The notes: generated from the letters alone by a model not told the origin. A stretch of DNA of 64,000 nucleotides from Apibacter sp. B3706 (GCF_011082725.1 NZ_CP049715.1:744001-808000); one strand, 5' to 3'; shown: positions 48,014-56,811, counted from the stretch's first letter. Translations and numbers: made by a program.

Positions 48014-48640
48014 ATGGTAACAGCTAATAAATATACGATGGATTCAATAAAATTAGAAAACTATTGGGACAAAGGGGTGTCTTACAATGAATATAAAGAT
48101 ATTATAGAGATTCAAGCAAAAGAAGGTTTACTTTCTAAAAATGAAGATATTAAAAAACTTGCTGAATACACACGTTTAAATTTGAGCCGAATACATAGGA
48201 ATGATAAAACGCTCGTATTGGATGAATCAGTGAGTTCGGGCTTGAAGAAAATTAGTCGTAAAATTCATATATTAGTCATATCCGAAGGATGGTGTGGAGA
48301 TGCAGCGCAAATAGTGCCGGTAGTCAATAAAATTTGCGAATCATCCAAGAGGCTGGACATGAGAATTTTTTTTAGAGATCAAGATGAATTATTGATTAAT
48401 CAATATCTTACTAATGGAGGAAAGGCAATTCCCATTGTAATTTTTATTGATGCGGAAACTTCCGAAGAAATTGCTCATTGGGGGCCTAGACCTAAACCTT
48501 GTGCACCTTTCCTAAAAAAATATAAAACAGATCCTGAAAACTATACCCATGATGATTTTGCAAAAGATATTCAAGGATTCTATAATAAGGATAAAGGCCG
48601 AACCATTTCAGAAGAATTGTTAGAAAAGATTTTACAGTAA
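48014..48640 (+). CDS. Thioredoxin-like protein with a single active-site cysteine
   Basis: This 208-residue protein matches a Bacteroidota thioredoxin-like family (Thioredoxin_9 type). The expected CxxC site reads SEGWCGDAAQ: the first cysteine is present, the second is Ala. GGKAIPIVIFID gives the cis-proline region and HWGPRPKPC follows. No signal peptide is visible, so it is probably cytoplasmic. ATG codons at 48014 and 48038 are both possible. With one cysteine it cannot act as an ordinary disulfide reductase. Confidence 0.82.
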   Translation: MVTANKYTMDSIKLENYWDKGVSYNEYKDIIEIQAKEGLLSKNEDIKKLAEYTRLNLSRIHRNDKTLVLDESVSSGLKKISRKIHILVISEGWCGDAAQIVPVVNKICESSKRLDMRIFFRDQDELLINQYLTNGGKAIPIVIFIDAETSEEIAHWGPRPKPCAPFLKKYKTDPENYTHDDFAKDIQGFYNKDKGRTISEELLEKILQ

Positions 48641-48849
48641 AAATGTTTAATTTTTTCGAAAATCTATAGTATTCTTTTTACATAAGTTATTATTAATCTT
48701 TATTTTTTTAATTGGGCAAAAGTTCTTGTCTAATGCTATCCTTTCTGTGTATAATATTTATTTCAGCAATGTTTTAGTAGGATATTAGTTTTTTCGTATA
48801 CACAAATTTTGATTTAAATAGCCTGTTCTTAGGCTAAATTATAATTTTA

Positions 48850-48857
48850 TATATTTG
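48850..48857 (+). promoter_or_regulatory. Promoter -7 box for ychF
   Basis: TATATTTG matches TAnnTTTG, 17 bp before the start. Confidence 0.65.
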
Positions 48858-48874
48858 TCACAAATTTTTCGAGT

Positions 48875-49966
48875 ATGAAATGTGGAATTGTTGGTCTACC
48901 CAATGTAGGGAAATCTACTTTATTTAATTGTTTATCTAATGCAAAAGCACAATCGGCTAATTATCCGTTCTGTACCATCGAACCGAATGTAGGTACAGTT
49001 TCTGTGCCTGATTTAAGGTTAAATAAACTTGAAGAATTAGTAGTGCCGGAAAGGGTAGTGCCTGCCGTAGTGGAAATAGTAGATATTGCCGGTTTAGTTA
49101 AAGGTGCCAGTAAAGGAGAAGGTTTGGGAAATCAATTTTTAGCTAATATCAGAGAAACCCATGCAATAATCCATGTGTTGCGTTGTTTTCAAAATGATAA
49201 TATTACCCATGTTGAAGGAACTATAGATCCGGTTAGAGATAAAGAAATTATTGATATTGAGCTGCAACTTAAAGATTTGGAAACCATTGAAAAAAAATTG
49301 GATAAATCTAAAAGAGCAGCTAAAGCAGGAAATAAAGAAGAGCAGCAAATTGTGTCTGTGTTGGAAAAGTTGAGAGCTTTTATTGAAGAAGGTAAAAATG
49401 CACGAGAATTCGAAACAGATTCTATTTCAGAGCCGATTATTGCAGAATTACAACTCTTGACCTTTAAACCTATCATGTATGTGTGTAATGTAGATGAAAA
49501 ATCAGCAAAAGAGGGCAATGAATTTGTTGAAAAGGTAAAAGAAAAGGTAAAAAACGAAAAGGCGGAAGTGATCGTATTAGCGGCTCAAATTGAGGCAGAC
49601 ATTTCTGAATTGGAAACCTATGAAGAGCGTAAAATATTTTTAGAAGAATTAAATTTAGAAGAACCGGGAGTAAATCGCTTGATTCGCCAAGCATACAAAC
49701 TCTTAAATTTACAAACTTATTTTACTGCCGGAGTTAAAGAAGTTAGAGCTTGGACAATTGAAAAAGGATGGACAGCTCCTCAAGCTGCCGGAGTAATACA
49801 TTCTGATTTCGAAAAAGGATTTATTAGAGCTGAGGTTATTTCCTATCAAGATTTTGTAACTTACGGATCGGAAGCTAAGGTTAAAGAAGCCGGAAAATTA
49901 TCAGTTGAAGGTAAAGAATATATCGTTAACGATGGGGATATTATTCATTTCCGATTTAATGTTTAA
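48875..49966 (+). CDS. ychF: Ribosome-binding ATPase YchF (Obg family)
   Basis: YchF is an Obg-family P-loop protein that prefers ATP and binds ribosomes. The 363 residues begin with the G1 loop GLPNVGKSTLFN (7-18), then DIAGLVKGASKGEGLGNQFL as G3 region, the NVDE motif in place of NKxD that explains ATP preference, and a C-terminal TGS domain (about 280-363). It is monocistronic. Confidence 0.96.
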   Translation: MKCGIVGLPNVGKSTLFNCLSNAKAQSANYPFCTIEPNVGTVSVPDLRLNKLEELVVPERVVPAVVEIVDIAGLVKGASKGEGLGNQFLANIRETHAIIHVLRCFQNDNITHVEGTIDPVRDKEIIDIELQLKDLETIEKKLDKSKRAAKAGNKEEQQIVSVLEKLRAFIEEGKNAREFETDSISEPIIAELQLLTFKPIMYVCNVDEKSAKEGNEFVEKVKEKVKNEKAEVIVLAAQIEADISELETYEERKIFLEELNLEEPGVNRLIRQAYKLLNLQTYFTAGVKEVRAWTIEKGWTAPQAAGVIHSDFEKGFIRAEVISYQDFVTYGSEAKVKEAGKLSVEGKEYIVNDGDIIHFRFNV

Positions 49967-50161
49967 GCTATATTAATGTCAATTGTTTAGTTTTAAACTA
50001 TATTTTTAAAACACGTCTCCTTTATTTAGCATAGATTATAAATAAAGAAACACATATTTGAATACATTATAAAATTATTCAGCTATTTGTTATAAAACTT
50101 TTTAGTATTTAAAAGAATTTTAAATTTACGTATAGTATTTGTACAATTAAATAAGAATTAT

Positions 50162-50169
50162 TAATTTTG
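50162..50169 (+). promoter_or_regulatory. Promoter -7 box for rplS
   Basis: TAATTTTG followed by C matches TAnnTTTG. It puts the transcription start near 50175, at the base of a stem-loop. Confidence 0.65.
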
Positions 50170-50174
50170 CACCC

Positions 50175-50216
50175 AATTGATTAACCTCTGACGAAAGACG
50201 TGAATGTTATTCAATT
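50175..50216 (+). ncRNA. Probable ribosomal protein L19 leader stem-loop
   Basis: Arms 50175-50185 and 50206-50216 pair at 10 of 11 positions with one internal mismatch, around a 20-nt loop (50186-50205) that is unusually GC-rich for this DNA. The stem would form the very 5' end of the rplS mRNA. Ribosomal protein genes often carry such autoregulatory leaders, and a flavobacterial L19 leader motif has been described; I cannot check the match here. Confidence 0.55.
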
Positions 50217-50238
50217 TTATAACTGTTATATTTTTTAA

Positions 50239-50592
50239 ATGGAACCATTAATTAAGTACGTACAGGATAAGTACATCGCAAAAAAAGAATTTCCAAAATT
50301 TGGAGCCGGGGATACCCTAACTGTTTATTACGAAATTAAAGAAGGTAATAAAACTAGAACCCAGTATTTTAAAGGGGTAGTTATTCAGGTTAAAGGAACC
50401 GGAGCAACCAAAACATTCACTATCAGAAAAATGAGCGGTGATGTAGGGGTTGAAAGAGTTTTTCCTATTAATATGCCTGCGCTTCAAAATATTGAAGTTA
50501 ACAGAAGAGGAAAAGTACGTAGAGCAAGAATTTACTATTTTAGAGATCTACGCGGTAAAAAAGCAAGAATTAAAGATGCTAGAGTTAAATAA
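50239..50592 (+). CDS. rplS: Large ribosomal subunit protein bL19
   Basis: L19 sits at the 30S-50S interface. The 117-residue protein has FGAGDTLTVYYEIKEGNKTR near the start, YFKGVVIQVKGTGATKTFTIRK-like core, GVERVFPINMP and the basic end RGKVRRARIYYFRDLRGKKARI. It stands alone with a leader stem upstream and a strong terminator downstream. Confidence 0.97.
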   Translation: MEPLIKYVQDKYIAKKEFPKFGAGDTLTVYYEIKEGNKTRTQYFKGVVIQVKGTGATKTFTIRKMSGDVGVERVFPINMPALQNIEVNRRGKVRRARIYYFRDLRGKKARIKDARVK

Positions 50593-50619
50593 TATTACAT
50601 TTAGCATTTATTTTAAAAT

Positions 50620-50653
50620 AAAAGAGGAAAATTTAAATTTTCCTCTTTTTTTT
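50620..50653. terminator. Terminator between rplS and the XRE regulator gene
   Basis: A perfect 30-bp palindrome (50620-50649) followed by a T-run; an A-rich left flank lets it also serve the converging regulator gene. Confidence 0.88.
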
Positions 50654-50676
50654 GGTTTTTACTTTCCTTTTAAAAA

Positions 50677-51186
50677 TTAATTTTCGAATACTTCAAACGT
50701 ATGATCTTCGTATATAATTAAGATTTTTTCTATTTTTTTCTTGTTATTTTTCGTTTTCTGCAGGATTGAATTTTTAATTATTTGATCTTCTGTCTGAGAA
50801 TTTTCTTTTACGCGATTCTCAGGCGCTTGAATAGTATTAACACTATTAGAGTATGAAGAATCTTTTTGTTTTTGATCTATTTCATCTAAAGAAAAGAGTG
50901 TAGGGGATGGTTGTTCCTGAACCGTTTTATTTTCTAAATCTAAACTTTCCTTTTTATTATTTTCCAATTGAGATTTCAAAGGTTTTCCTTTTCCTAAAAT
51001 GAGCCATTCAGAATTTATTTCAGGAAAAACTGATAGAGTTCTTTCTAAAAAATCTAATGAAGGTTTATTTCGAGCAGAAGTGATATGCGAAATACTCGAT
51101 CGTTGGACATTTATCTTATCTGCAAATTCTCCTGATGTTAAACCTAATATTTCTATGAGTGTAGCTATTCTTTTATCAATTTCCAT
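50677..51186 (-). CDS. XRE-family helix-turn-helix regulator
   Basis: The N-terminal 65 residues form a lambda-Cro/XRE helix-turn-helix: LTSGEFADKINVQRSSISHI is the helix-turn-helix core, followed by PSLDFLERTLSVFPEINSEWLILG, the usual tail. A charged linker of about 80 residues leads to a short C-terminal motif YEDHTFEVFEN seen in flavobacterial relatives. It lacks a membrane or peptidase domain. Two operator-like repeats lie directly before its start and two more before the divergent M14 peptidase gene, suggesting that it represses itself and that gene. Confidence 0.88.
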   Translation of the reverse strand: MEIDKRIATLIEILGLTSGEFADKINVQRSSISHITSARNKPSLDFLERTLSVFPEINSEWLILGKGKPLKSQLENNKKESLDLENKTVQEQPSPTLFSLDEIDQKQKDSSYSNSVNTIQAPENRVKENSQTEDQIIKNSILQKTKNNKKKIEKILIIYEDHTFEVFEN

Positions 51187-51188
51187 GA

Positions 51189-51202
51189 TTTACAAATGTT
51201 AA
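51189..51202. promoter_or_regulatory. Operator-like repeat 1 (XRE gene)
   Basis: TTTACAAATGTTAA fits TTTACA-NN-TGTAAA with one mismatch. It lies 3 bp upstream of the regulator's start codon. Confidence 0.55.
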
Positions 51203-51205
51203 CTA

Positions 51206-51219
51206 TTTACATATGTGAA
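51206..51219. promoter_or_regulatory. Operator-like repeat 2 (XRE gene)
   Basis: TTTACATATGTGAA fits TTTACA-NN-TGTAAA with one mismatch, centred 17 bp from repeat 1, between the -7 box and the start codon. Confidence 0.55.
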
Positions 51220-51234
51220 ATAGAGTAATAAATA

Positions 51235-51242
51235 CAAAGTTA
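51235..51242 (-). promoter_or_regulatory. Promoter -7 box for the XRE regulator
   Basis: The minus strand reads TAACTTTG, 49 bp before the start codon, with both operator-like repeats downstream of it. Confidence 0.6.
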
Positions 51243-51424
51243 CTAAAAATACCATAGATTCTGTCAAAAAATAACTTAAAGTTAACTTCAATAAAAACAT
51301 TAAATAAATATATATAAAATACTGGTAAATAAATAATTAAATATTTTTTAATAAGAAAATTAAATAAATTACTTATAATTATATGACACAATATCAGGAC
51401 TAATAAATTATAAGAAAAGATTGT

Positions 51425-51438
51425 TTTACAAATGTAAA
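51425..51438. promoter_or_regulatory. Operator-like repeat 3 (M14 gene)
   Basis: TTTACAAATGTAAA is a perfect TTTACA-NN-TGTAAA inverted repeat, about 50 bp upstream of the M14 promoter's -7 box. Confidence 0.6.
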
Positions 51439-51451
51439 TTACAAATGTAAA
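51438..51451. promoter_or_regulatory. Operator-like repeat 4 (M14 gene)
   Basis: ATTACAAATGTAAA fits the same pattern with one mismatch and abuts repeat 3. It reaches the expected -33 region of the M14 promoter. Confidence 0.6.
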
Positions 51452-51475
51452 TCAAGAAAACTGTGTATAATTGAA

Positions 51476-51483
51476 TATCTTTG
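51476..51483 (+). promoter_or_regulatory. Promoter -7 box for the M14 peptidase gene
   Basis: TATCTTTG matches TAnnTTTG. It overlaps the 5' part of the longer open frame, so translation must start downstream, at 51498. Confidence 0.7.
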
Positions 51484-51497
51484 TAAAAAATATAATT

Positions 51498-52679
51498 ATG
51501 TCTGCAGAGTTTAAAATCTTTGATTTAAATGAAAATTTAAGTATCGAAGAAAATTTTAAAAATAGATATGTAAACCCTTCGGAGCTTTCCGATTTTTTAA
51601 TGAAAAATTATAAAAGTTTACTTACAGAAATTGGAAGATCGGAACTTAATAAACCTATATATAAATTGACTTTAGGAAAAGGACCTAAAAATATATTACT
51701 ATGGACCCAAATGCACGGGAACGAAACAACGGGTACCTTAAGTTGTCTAGATTTGCTTAAATTTTTTGAAAGTGAAAATAATTGCTCTCATGAAATTCTC
51801 AGCAAGTTTACCCTCGATATTATTTTCATGTTAAATCCGGATGGAGCTGAAATTTGGACACGAAGAAATCGTTTAGGAATTGATATTAATCGGGATTTTT
51901 TAGCCGTTTCATCAATAGAAATGCAAATATTAAAAAAAACTGCAAGTGAAAAAAAATATGATTTAGCGTTTAATCTACACGATCAAAGAACTATATTCGG
52001 AGTAGAAGGAAAAAAAGAACCGGCTACACTGGCTTTTTTATCGCCATCGGAATCGGTTGACAGAAAAGTGACTGAAACCCGAAAAAAATCGATGGGATTA
52101 ATAGCTGATATTTATCAAGAAATTTCAAAACTTCTACCTAATAAGATATCAAGGTTTACCGATGAATTTTATCCAAGATCAGTCGGTGATAATTTTCAAA
52201 AATTAGGAATTCCTACTATATTGTTTGAAGGAGGGCATTTTCCCAAAGATTATTATCGTCAAATAACCAGACGATATTTTACATTATCGTTGATTACTGC
52301 TCTATATTATGCCTCTGTTAAGGATGAATGGCAAAAGGGGTATGAATTATATAATGAAATACCTAATAATTCTTTATCATTTTTTGATATTATATATAGA
52401 AATGTACGCATACGTGAAGATAAAAAAGAAACAGTTGATATTGGTATACAATATGTAGAAAAGATTACTAAGGGAGAAAATGAACTTTCATTTATTGCCA
52501 AAATAGAAGACATTGGAGACCTTACATTCATGTATGGACATGAAGAAATTGATGCAGATGGAAGATGTATCGTTTTCGCGGACTCTGCCATACAGTTTCC
52601 TAAAATAGGCATCTTGGCTGATTTTAAATTAGATGAGTGGATTATTGTAAATGGAAAAAAATTGGATTCATTTGCTTAG
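51498..52679 (+). CDS. M14-family zinc carboxypeptidase-like protein
   Basis: The frame is open from 51471, but the promoter box there makes the ATG at 51498 the start, giving 393 residues. Zinc ligands of the M14 fold are His73 and Glu76 in QMHGNETTG and His161 in NLHDQR; NPDGAEIWTRRNRLGIDINRDF is the substrate-binding block, and Glu244 in LFEGGHF is the likely general base. There is no signal peptide, so it acts in the cytoplasm. The C-terminal third is a separate beta-rich domain. The gene is divergent from the XRE regulator, with shared operator-like repeats. Confidence 0.88.
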   Translation: MSAEFKIFDLNENLSIEENFKNRYVNPSELSDFLMKNYKSLLTEIGRSELNKPIYKLTLGKGPKNILLWTQMHGNETTGTLSCLDLLKFFESENNCSHEILSKFTLDIIFMLNPDGAEIWTRRNRLGIDINRDFLAVSSIEMQILKKTASEKKYDLAFNLHDQRTIFGVEGKKEPATLAFLSPSESVDRKVTETRKKSMGLIADIYQEISKLLPNKISRFTDEFYPRSVGDNFQKLGIPTILFEGGHFPKDYYRQITRRYFTLSLITALYYASVKDEWQKGYELYNEIPNNSLSFFDIIYRNVRIREDKKETVDIGIQYVEKITKGENELSFIAKIEDIGDLTFMYGHEEIDADGRCIVFADSAIQFPKIGILADFKLDEWIIVNGKKLDSFA

Positions 52680-52844
52680 CAGTTACTTAACAATACATTA
52701 AAACATTACAATTTATTTTTAATATTAGCGGAAAAAAATGCTTAATACTTGAAATAATTCATTTACGGCCTTTTAGATAGTAAATCATAATAGTATTATA
52801 TAGAGTTTACATAGGCTTACACACAGTCTCAAAGATAAATTTAG

Positions 52845-52852
52845 TAACTTTG
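52845..52852 (+). promoter_or_regulatory. Promoter -7 box for trxB
   Basis: TAACTTTG matches TAnnTTTG, 24 bp before the start. Confidence 0.65.
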
Positions 52853-52876
52853 CCCGGTTAATTATATATTATAAAG

Positions 52877-53833
52877 ATGACAGAAAACACAGATATATTA
52901 GAAACTATTATTATAGGTTCCGGTCCTGCAGGATTTACGGCTGCAATTTATGCTGCCAGAGCCGAAATGAATCCTCTTATGATCACCGGTTTAGAATTAG
53001 GAGGACAGCTAACGACTACCACCGAAGTTGAAAATTTTCCCGGATATCCCGACGGGATTACCGGTCCTGAAATGATGATTCAGTTACAAAAACAAGCCGA
53101 AAAATTCGGTACACAAGTTATCATCGATACCGTATCAGAGGTTGAATTAGGAAAAAATGTAGGAGACATACATATTGTAAAAACTATATCGGGAAAAGAA
53201 TTTAAAACTAAAACTATTATCATTTCAACGGGTGCAAGTGCAAAATATTTAGGTAAAGATTTTGAAAAAACCTATAGAGGAGGCGGAGTTTCTGCTTGTG
53301 CCACTTGTGACGGATTTTTTTACAGAGGTAAAAATGTGGTAGTTGTAGGAGGCGGAGATACGGCAGCTGAAGAAGCAACGTACTTAGCAAAAATATGTAA
53401 GACTGTTTATATGCTTGTACGTAAAGATTATTTAAAAGCTTCTAAAATTATGCAAGATCGAGTAGACCTCACCTCTAATATTGTACTTATGTATAATACC
53501 GAATTGCAAGATTTAAAAGGCGATAATAACTTGGTTTCTCAAGCCGTGGTTATTGATAATTTAAACAACGAAGAAAAAGTATTGGATGTAGACGGAATAT
53601 TTATTGCTATCGGACACAAACCCAATACCGAGATATTTAAAGGTAAATTGGAAATGGACGAAACCGGATATTTACATGTTAAGCCATTTAGTACAGAAAC
53701 AAATATTCCGGGAGTTTTTGCGGCGGGTGATGTTGCCGATAAAAAATACAGACAAGCAATTACTGCCGCAGGAGCAGGTTGTATGGCTGCTTTGGATGCA
53801 GAAAAATATGTATCGTCCCTAGATCATCATTAA
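52877..53833 (+). CDS. trxB: Thioredoxin-disulfide reductase
   Basis: TrxB passes electrons from NADPH through FAD to thioredoxin. The 318 residues have the FAD motif IIGSGPAGFTAAIYAARAE (12-30), the redox pair Cys141-Ala-Thr-Cys144 in ACATCDGFFYRG, the NADPH-binding VVVVGGGDTAAEEA and the C-terminal GVFAAGDVADKKYRQAITAAG. recR follows after 24 bp and then a glycosyltransferase, probably one transcript. Confidence 0.97.
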   Translation: MTENTDILETIIIGSGPAGFTAAIYAARAEMNPLMITGLELGGQLTTTTEVENFPGYPDGITGPEMMIQLQKQAEKFGTQVIIDTVSEVELGKNVGDIHIVKTISGKEFKTKTIIISTGASAKYLGKDFEKTYRGGGVSACATCDGFFYRGKNVVVVGGGDTAAEEATYLAKICKTVYMLVRKDYLKASKIMQDRVDLTSNIVLMYNTELQDLKGDNNLVSQAVVIDNLNNEEKVLDVDGIFIAIGHKPNTEIFKGKLEMDETGYLHVKPFSTETNIPGVFAAGDVADKKYRQAITAAGAGCMAALDAEKYVSSLDHH

Positions 53834-53857
53834 ATTTAAGCAGGTCTTGATGATTGT

Positions 53858-54472
53858 ATGAATTATCCCAGCAAAATATTAGAAAAAGCAGTTGAAGAAA
53901 TTTCACAACTTCCGGGTATTGGTAGGAGGACGGCCCTACGTTTAGCCTTGCATTTATTGGATATACCTGAAATTCAGGCAGATAATTTATCAAAATCAAT
54001 TAGTCAGTTAGTACATGAAATAAAACACTGTAAACTGTGCAACAATCTATCGGATACTGAGATCTGTACCATCTGTGCAAATCCGTATAGAAATGAAAAA
54101 ATTATCTGTGTGGTTGAAGATGTAAGAGATGTAATGGCTATAGAAAGTACCCAACAGTTCAATGGAAAGTATCATGTATTGGGGGGAAGAATTTCTCCTA
54201 TGGAAGGAGTCAGCGCAACCGATTTGTGTATCAATCCGCTAATTGAAAGAGTTAAAGAACAGGGAACAGAGGAAATTATATTTGCATTAAGTGCTACTAT
54301 AGAAGGAGACACAACCATGTTTTATTTATATAAAATATTGAATGATCCTCATATAAAATTCACGGCAATAGCAAGGGGAATAGGAGTAGGTGATGAACTT
54401 GAATATACAGATGAGTTAACTTTAATACGTTCCATACAAAACAGAGTACCTTATAAACAAGGGATTAAATAG
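53858..54472 (+). CDS. recR: Recombination mediator RecR
   Basis: RecR with RecO helps load RecA at single-strand gaps. The 204-residue protein has the N-terminal helix-hairpin-helix ([17 protein letters not shown]), the C4 zinc finger (Cys58, Cys61, Cys70, Cys73) and a Toprim domain with [13 protein letters not shown] and the [15 protein letters not shown] block. Confidence 0.97.
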   Translation: MNYPSKILEKAVEEISQLPGIGRRTALRLALHLLDIPEIQADNLSKSISQLVHEIKHCKLCNNLSDTEICTICANPYRNEKIICVVEDVRDVMAIESTQQFNGKYHVLGGRISPMEGVSATDLCINPLIERVKEQGTEEIIFALSATIEGDTTMFYLYKILNDPHIKFTAIARGIGVGDELEYTDELTLIRSIQNRVPYKQGIK

Positions 54473-54498
54473 TTCTTATAGTAATTAAAAAATAATTA

Positions 54499-55362
54499 AT
54501 GAATTTGAAACAACTTTCAATTATTATTGTTAATTATAATGTAAAAGATCTTTTAAAAAATTGCATTCAAAGTTGTTTACATGCAATAAAAACAATTGAT
54601 GCAGAAATTATTATTGTAGACAATAATTCCAATGACGGAAGCAAAGAATTTATAACGCGACTATTTCCTCAAGTTAAATGGATACAAAACTCGGCAAATT
54701 TAGGTTTCTCTAAAGCAAATAATATAGGTGTTACGTATTCAAAGGGAAACTATTTACTAATTCTCAATCCCGATACTATTGTTAAGCCGGATGTTTTTGA
54801 AAAAATTATACCTTTTGCCGAACATGCAAAAAAATTTGGAGCCTTAGGGGTTCGAATTACCGATGAACACAACCAATATCGACCGGAATCAAAAAGAAAT
54901 TATCCGAATCCTAAAAATACATTTGATAAGTTATTCAGCCAATTATTTTTTAGTAAATCAAAAAAATCTAAAGGATATTATAATACGGAATTGGGTGAAT
55001 ATGATATTGGAAAAGTGGAAATTTTAACAGGATGCTTTTTCTTTACTACCAAAAAAATATATACTGAAGTTGGAGGTTTCGATGAATCTTATTTTATGTA
55101 TGGTGAAGATATCGATCTAAGTTATACTATTTTAAAAGCCGGTTATCAAAATTATTATTACGGGAAAACTTCCATAATACATTATAAAGGAGCAGCAACT
55201 AAAATAGATAAATTGTATTACAAAAATTTCTATAATGCTATGGAAATTTTTGTAAGAAAATATTTTAAAAAGCCTTTTGTAATGTATATTTTCTTATTGT
55301 TCGGATTAAAAATAAGATATTATTTAGCTTTATTAATATTTAGCATGCAAAGAAAAAAATAA
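54499..55362 (+). CDS. Family 2 glycosyltransferase
   Basis: The 287-residue GT-A enzyme has SIIIVNYNVKDLL at the start, IVDNNSNDGS and the metal-binding LILNPDT, GGFDESYFMYGEDIDLSYTI with the catalytic acidic residues, and a hydrophobic C-terminal segment (about 258-282) likely to hold it at the membrane. It resembles rhamnosyltransferase-like envelope enzymes of WbbL type. Acceptor and donor are unknown. It follows recR by 26 bp. Confidence 0.9.
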   Translation: MNLKQLSIIIVNYNVKDLLKNCIQSCLHAIKTIDAEIIIVDNNSNDGSKEFITRLFPQVKWIQNSANLGFSKANNIGVTYSKGNYLLILNPDTIVKPDVFEKIIPFAEHAKKFGALGVRITDEHNQYRPESKRNYPNPKNTFDKLFSQLFFSKSKKSKGYYNTELGEYDIGKVEILTGCFFFTTKKIYTEVGGFDESYFMYGEDIDLSYTILKAGYQNYYYGKTSIIHYKGAATKIDKLYYKNFYNAMEIFVRKYFKKPFVMYIFLLFGLKIRYYLALLIFSMQRKK

Positions 55363-55380
55363 CACAATATTTATAAAACA

Positions 55381-55421
55381 ATGCTCATAAATTTATTCAA
55401 ATTTATGAGCATTATTTTTTT
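55381..55421 (+). terminator. Terminator after the glycosyltransferase gene
   Basis: A perfect 14-bp stem (55381-55394 with 55399-55412), 4-nt loop and T-run. Confidence 0.9.
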
Positions 55422-55436
55422 GGAAAACTACTTATT

Positions 55437-56624
55437 TTAATCTTTAAAAACTTTTAAATTAGAAGATAGTATAAAAATACAAATTCCAAAAATACCTATT
55501 AAAGCAAAGGAAAATCTAAGATTAAGAGCTTCGGATATGTAACCTATAACCGGAGGACCTAATAAAAAACCTATAAATCCTATGCTGGAAACTATAGTCA
55601 ATGCCATGCCGGTTGGAATTTTAGTTTTCTGTCCTGATAAGCTATAAATAGTGGGTATTATGCTGGATACTCCTAAACCGATAATCATAAAAGACAAGGT
55701 GGTGATAATCAAATTAGGAAAGGCAACAGAAATAAATAAGCCCAATGATATCAGTATTCCACTTAGTTGAACTACAAGTTTTCTTCCCCATTTTTGTATG
55801 GCATGATCAGCAATAAAACGACCGCTTGCCATCATAATCATAAACGAGGTAAAACCTAAAGGAGCCCAATTTTTGGAAGCTTTAACGATTTCTTCAAAAT
55901 ATATTCCACTCCAATCAAACATGGCACCTTCGGAAGCCATACCACAAAAAGCAGTAATTCCCAAGAGAAATAAAAATTTTTCAGGTTTTTGCTTCTCTTT
56001 TGTACTTTTTGTTTCTGAATTTTTATCAGAAATATTTTTTGCGTCTATTTGTAGATATTTGAAATTAAACAAAATAAGTACTCCTACTGTAAAAAGAATA
56101 AACAAATAATGTTGAAAAGGCGATAACCCTAAGTTTACCATTACTAAACCTATTAAAGAACCGGTAAATCCGGCTATACTCCATCCTCCATGAAAAGAAG
56201 ACATGATGGATTTTTTGTATAGATTTTCAACAAGTATTCCTTGAGTATTAACGGAAATATTGCAAAAATTACCAAAAAAGCCAAACAAAATTAAAGTAAG
56301 AATTAACATTAATTCGGTTTGTGAACATCCTATTAATAATAAACTTAAGGCATAGCAAGGCAGAGAAGCTATCAATATTTTTTTACTTCCCATTTTAGAT
56401 ATTAAAAATCCCGATAGGGTCATCCCTAAAATTTGACCAACCGGCAGCATTAGTAAAATAGTTCCCCAGGAAGCATCCCCTAATTTCAAAAAGTTTTTAA
56501 TGTCAGGAATTCTGCTGGCCCAGCTGGAAAAACAGATTCCTTGTGAAAAGTAAAAAGCAAATACCCCCAAACGGATTCTTTTGGGCGATAGATTGTTAGG
56601 CTTCGAATCAATAGCGTTAGTCAT
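55437..56624 (-). CDS. Major facilitator superfamily transporter
   Basis: The frame is open from 56687, but a promoter box at 56658-56665 places the start at the ATG at 56624, giving 395 residues. Twelve membrane helices are predicted in two halves with a charged central loop (about 190-210). The segment SFHGGWSIAGFTGSL in the first half and FSQGICFSSWASRIPDIK after helix 1 fit a bacterial MFS group often annotated as sugar or drug transporters. Substrate is unknown. It stands alone. Confidence 0.88.
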   Translation of the reverse strand: MTNAIDSKPNNLSPKRIRLGVFAFYFSQGICFSSWASRIPDIKNFLKLGDASWGTILLMLPVGQILGMTLSGFLISKMGSKKILIASLPCYALSLLLIGCSQTELMLILTLILFGFFGNFCNISVNTQGILVENLYKKSIMSSFHGGWSIAGFTGSLIGLVMVNLGLSPFQHYLFILFTVGVLILFNFKYLQIDAKNISDKNSETKSTKEKQKPEKFLFLLGITAFCGMASEGAMFDWSGIYFEEIVKASKNWAPLGFTSFMIMMASGRFIADHAIQKWGRKLVVQLSGILISLGLFISVAFPNLIITTLSFMIIGLGVSSIIPTIYSLSGQKTKIPTGMALTIVSSIGFIGFLLGPPVIGYISEALNLRFSFALIGIFGICIFILSSNLKVFKD

Positions 56625-56657
56625 GAATGAAATTTTGTTTTTTTTGAAAATTAGCTG

Positions 56658-56665
56658 CAAATTTA
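56658..56665 (-). promoter_or_regulatory. Promoter -7 box for the MFS transporter
   Basis: The minus strand reads TAAATTTG, 34 bp before the ATG at 56624. Confidence 0.65.
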
Positions 56666-56779
56666 ATTCGCAAGTTTGTAAAATCATAAAATATTATGTA
56701 AAGCTCTTAAATGAGGACATTTTGTTTTAAATTAAACTAATTAACAAAAATTTAACATTTATATTGTTTCATGGTTCTA

Positions 56780-56787
56780 TAATTTTG
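56780..56787 (+). promoter_or_regulatory. Promoter -7 box for the carbonic anhydrase
   Basis: TAATTTTG matches TAnnTTTG, 25 bp before the start. Confidence 0.65.
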
Positions 56788-56811
56788 TGCTAAATTATAA
56801 TAGATAAAACA

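Noticed and set aside
51471-51497. Nine extra N-terminal codons of the M14 peptidase
   Set aside because: The -7 box TATCTTTG lies within them, so transcription starts downstream.
56625-56687. Twenty-one extra N-terminal codons of the MFS transporter
   Set aside because: The -7 box at 56658-56665 lies inside them and the resulting residues do not resemble the family N-terminus.
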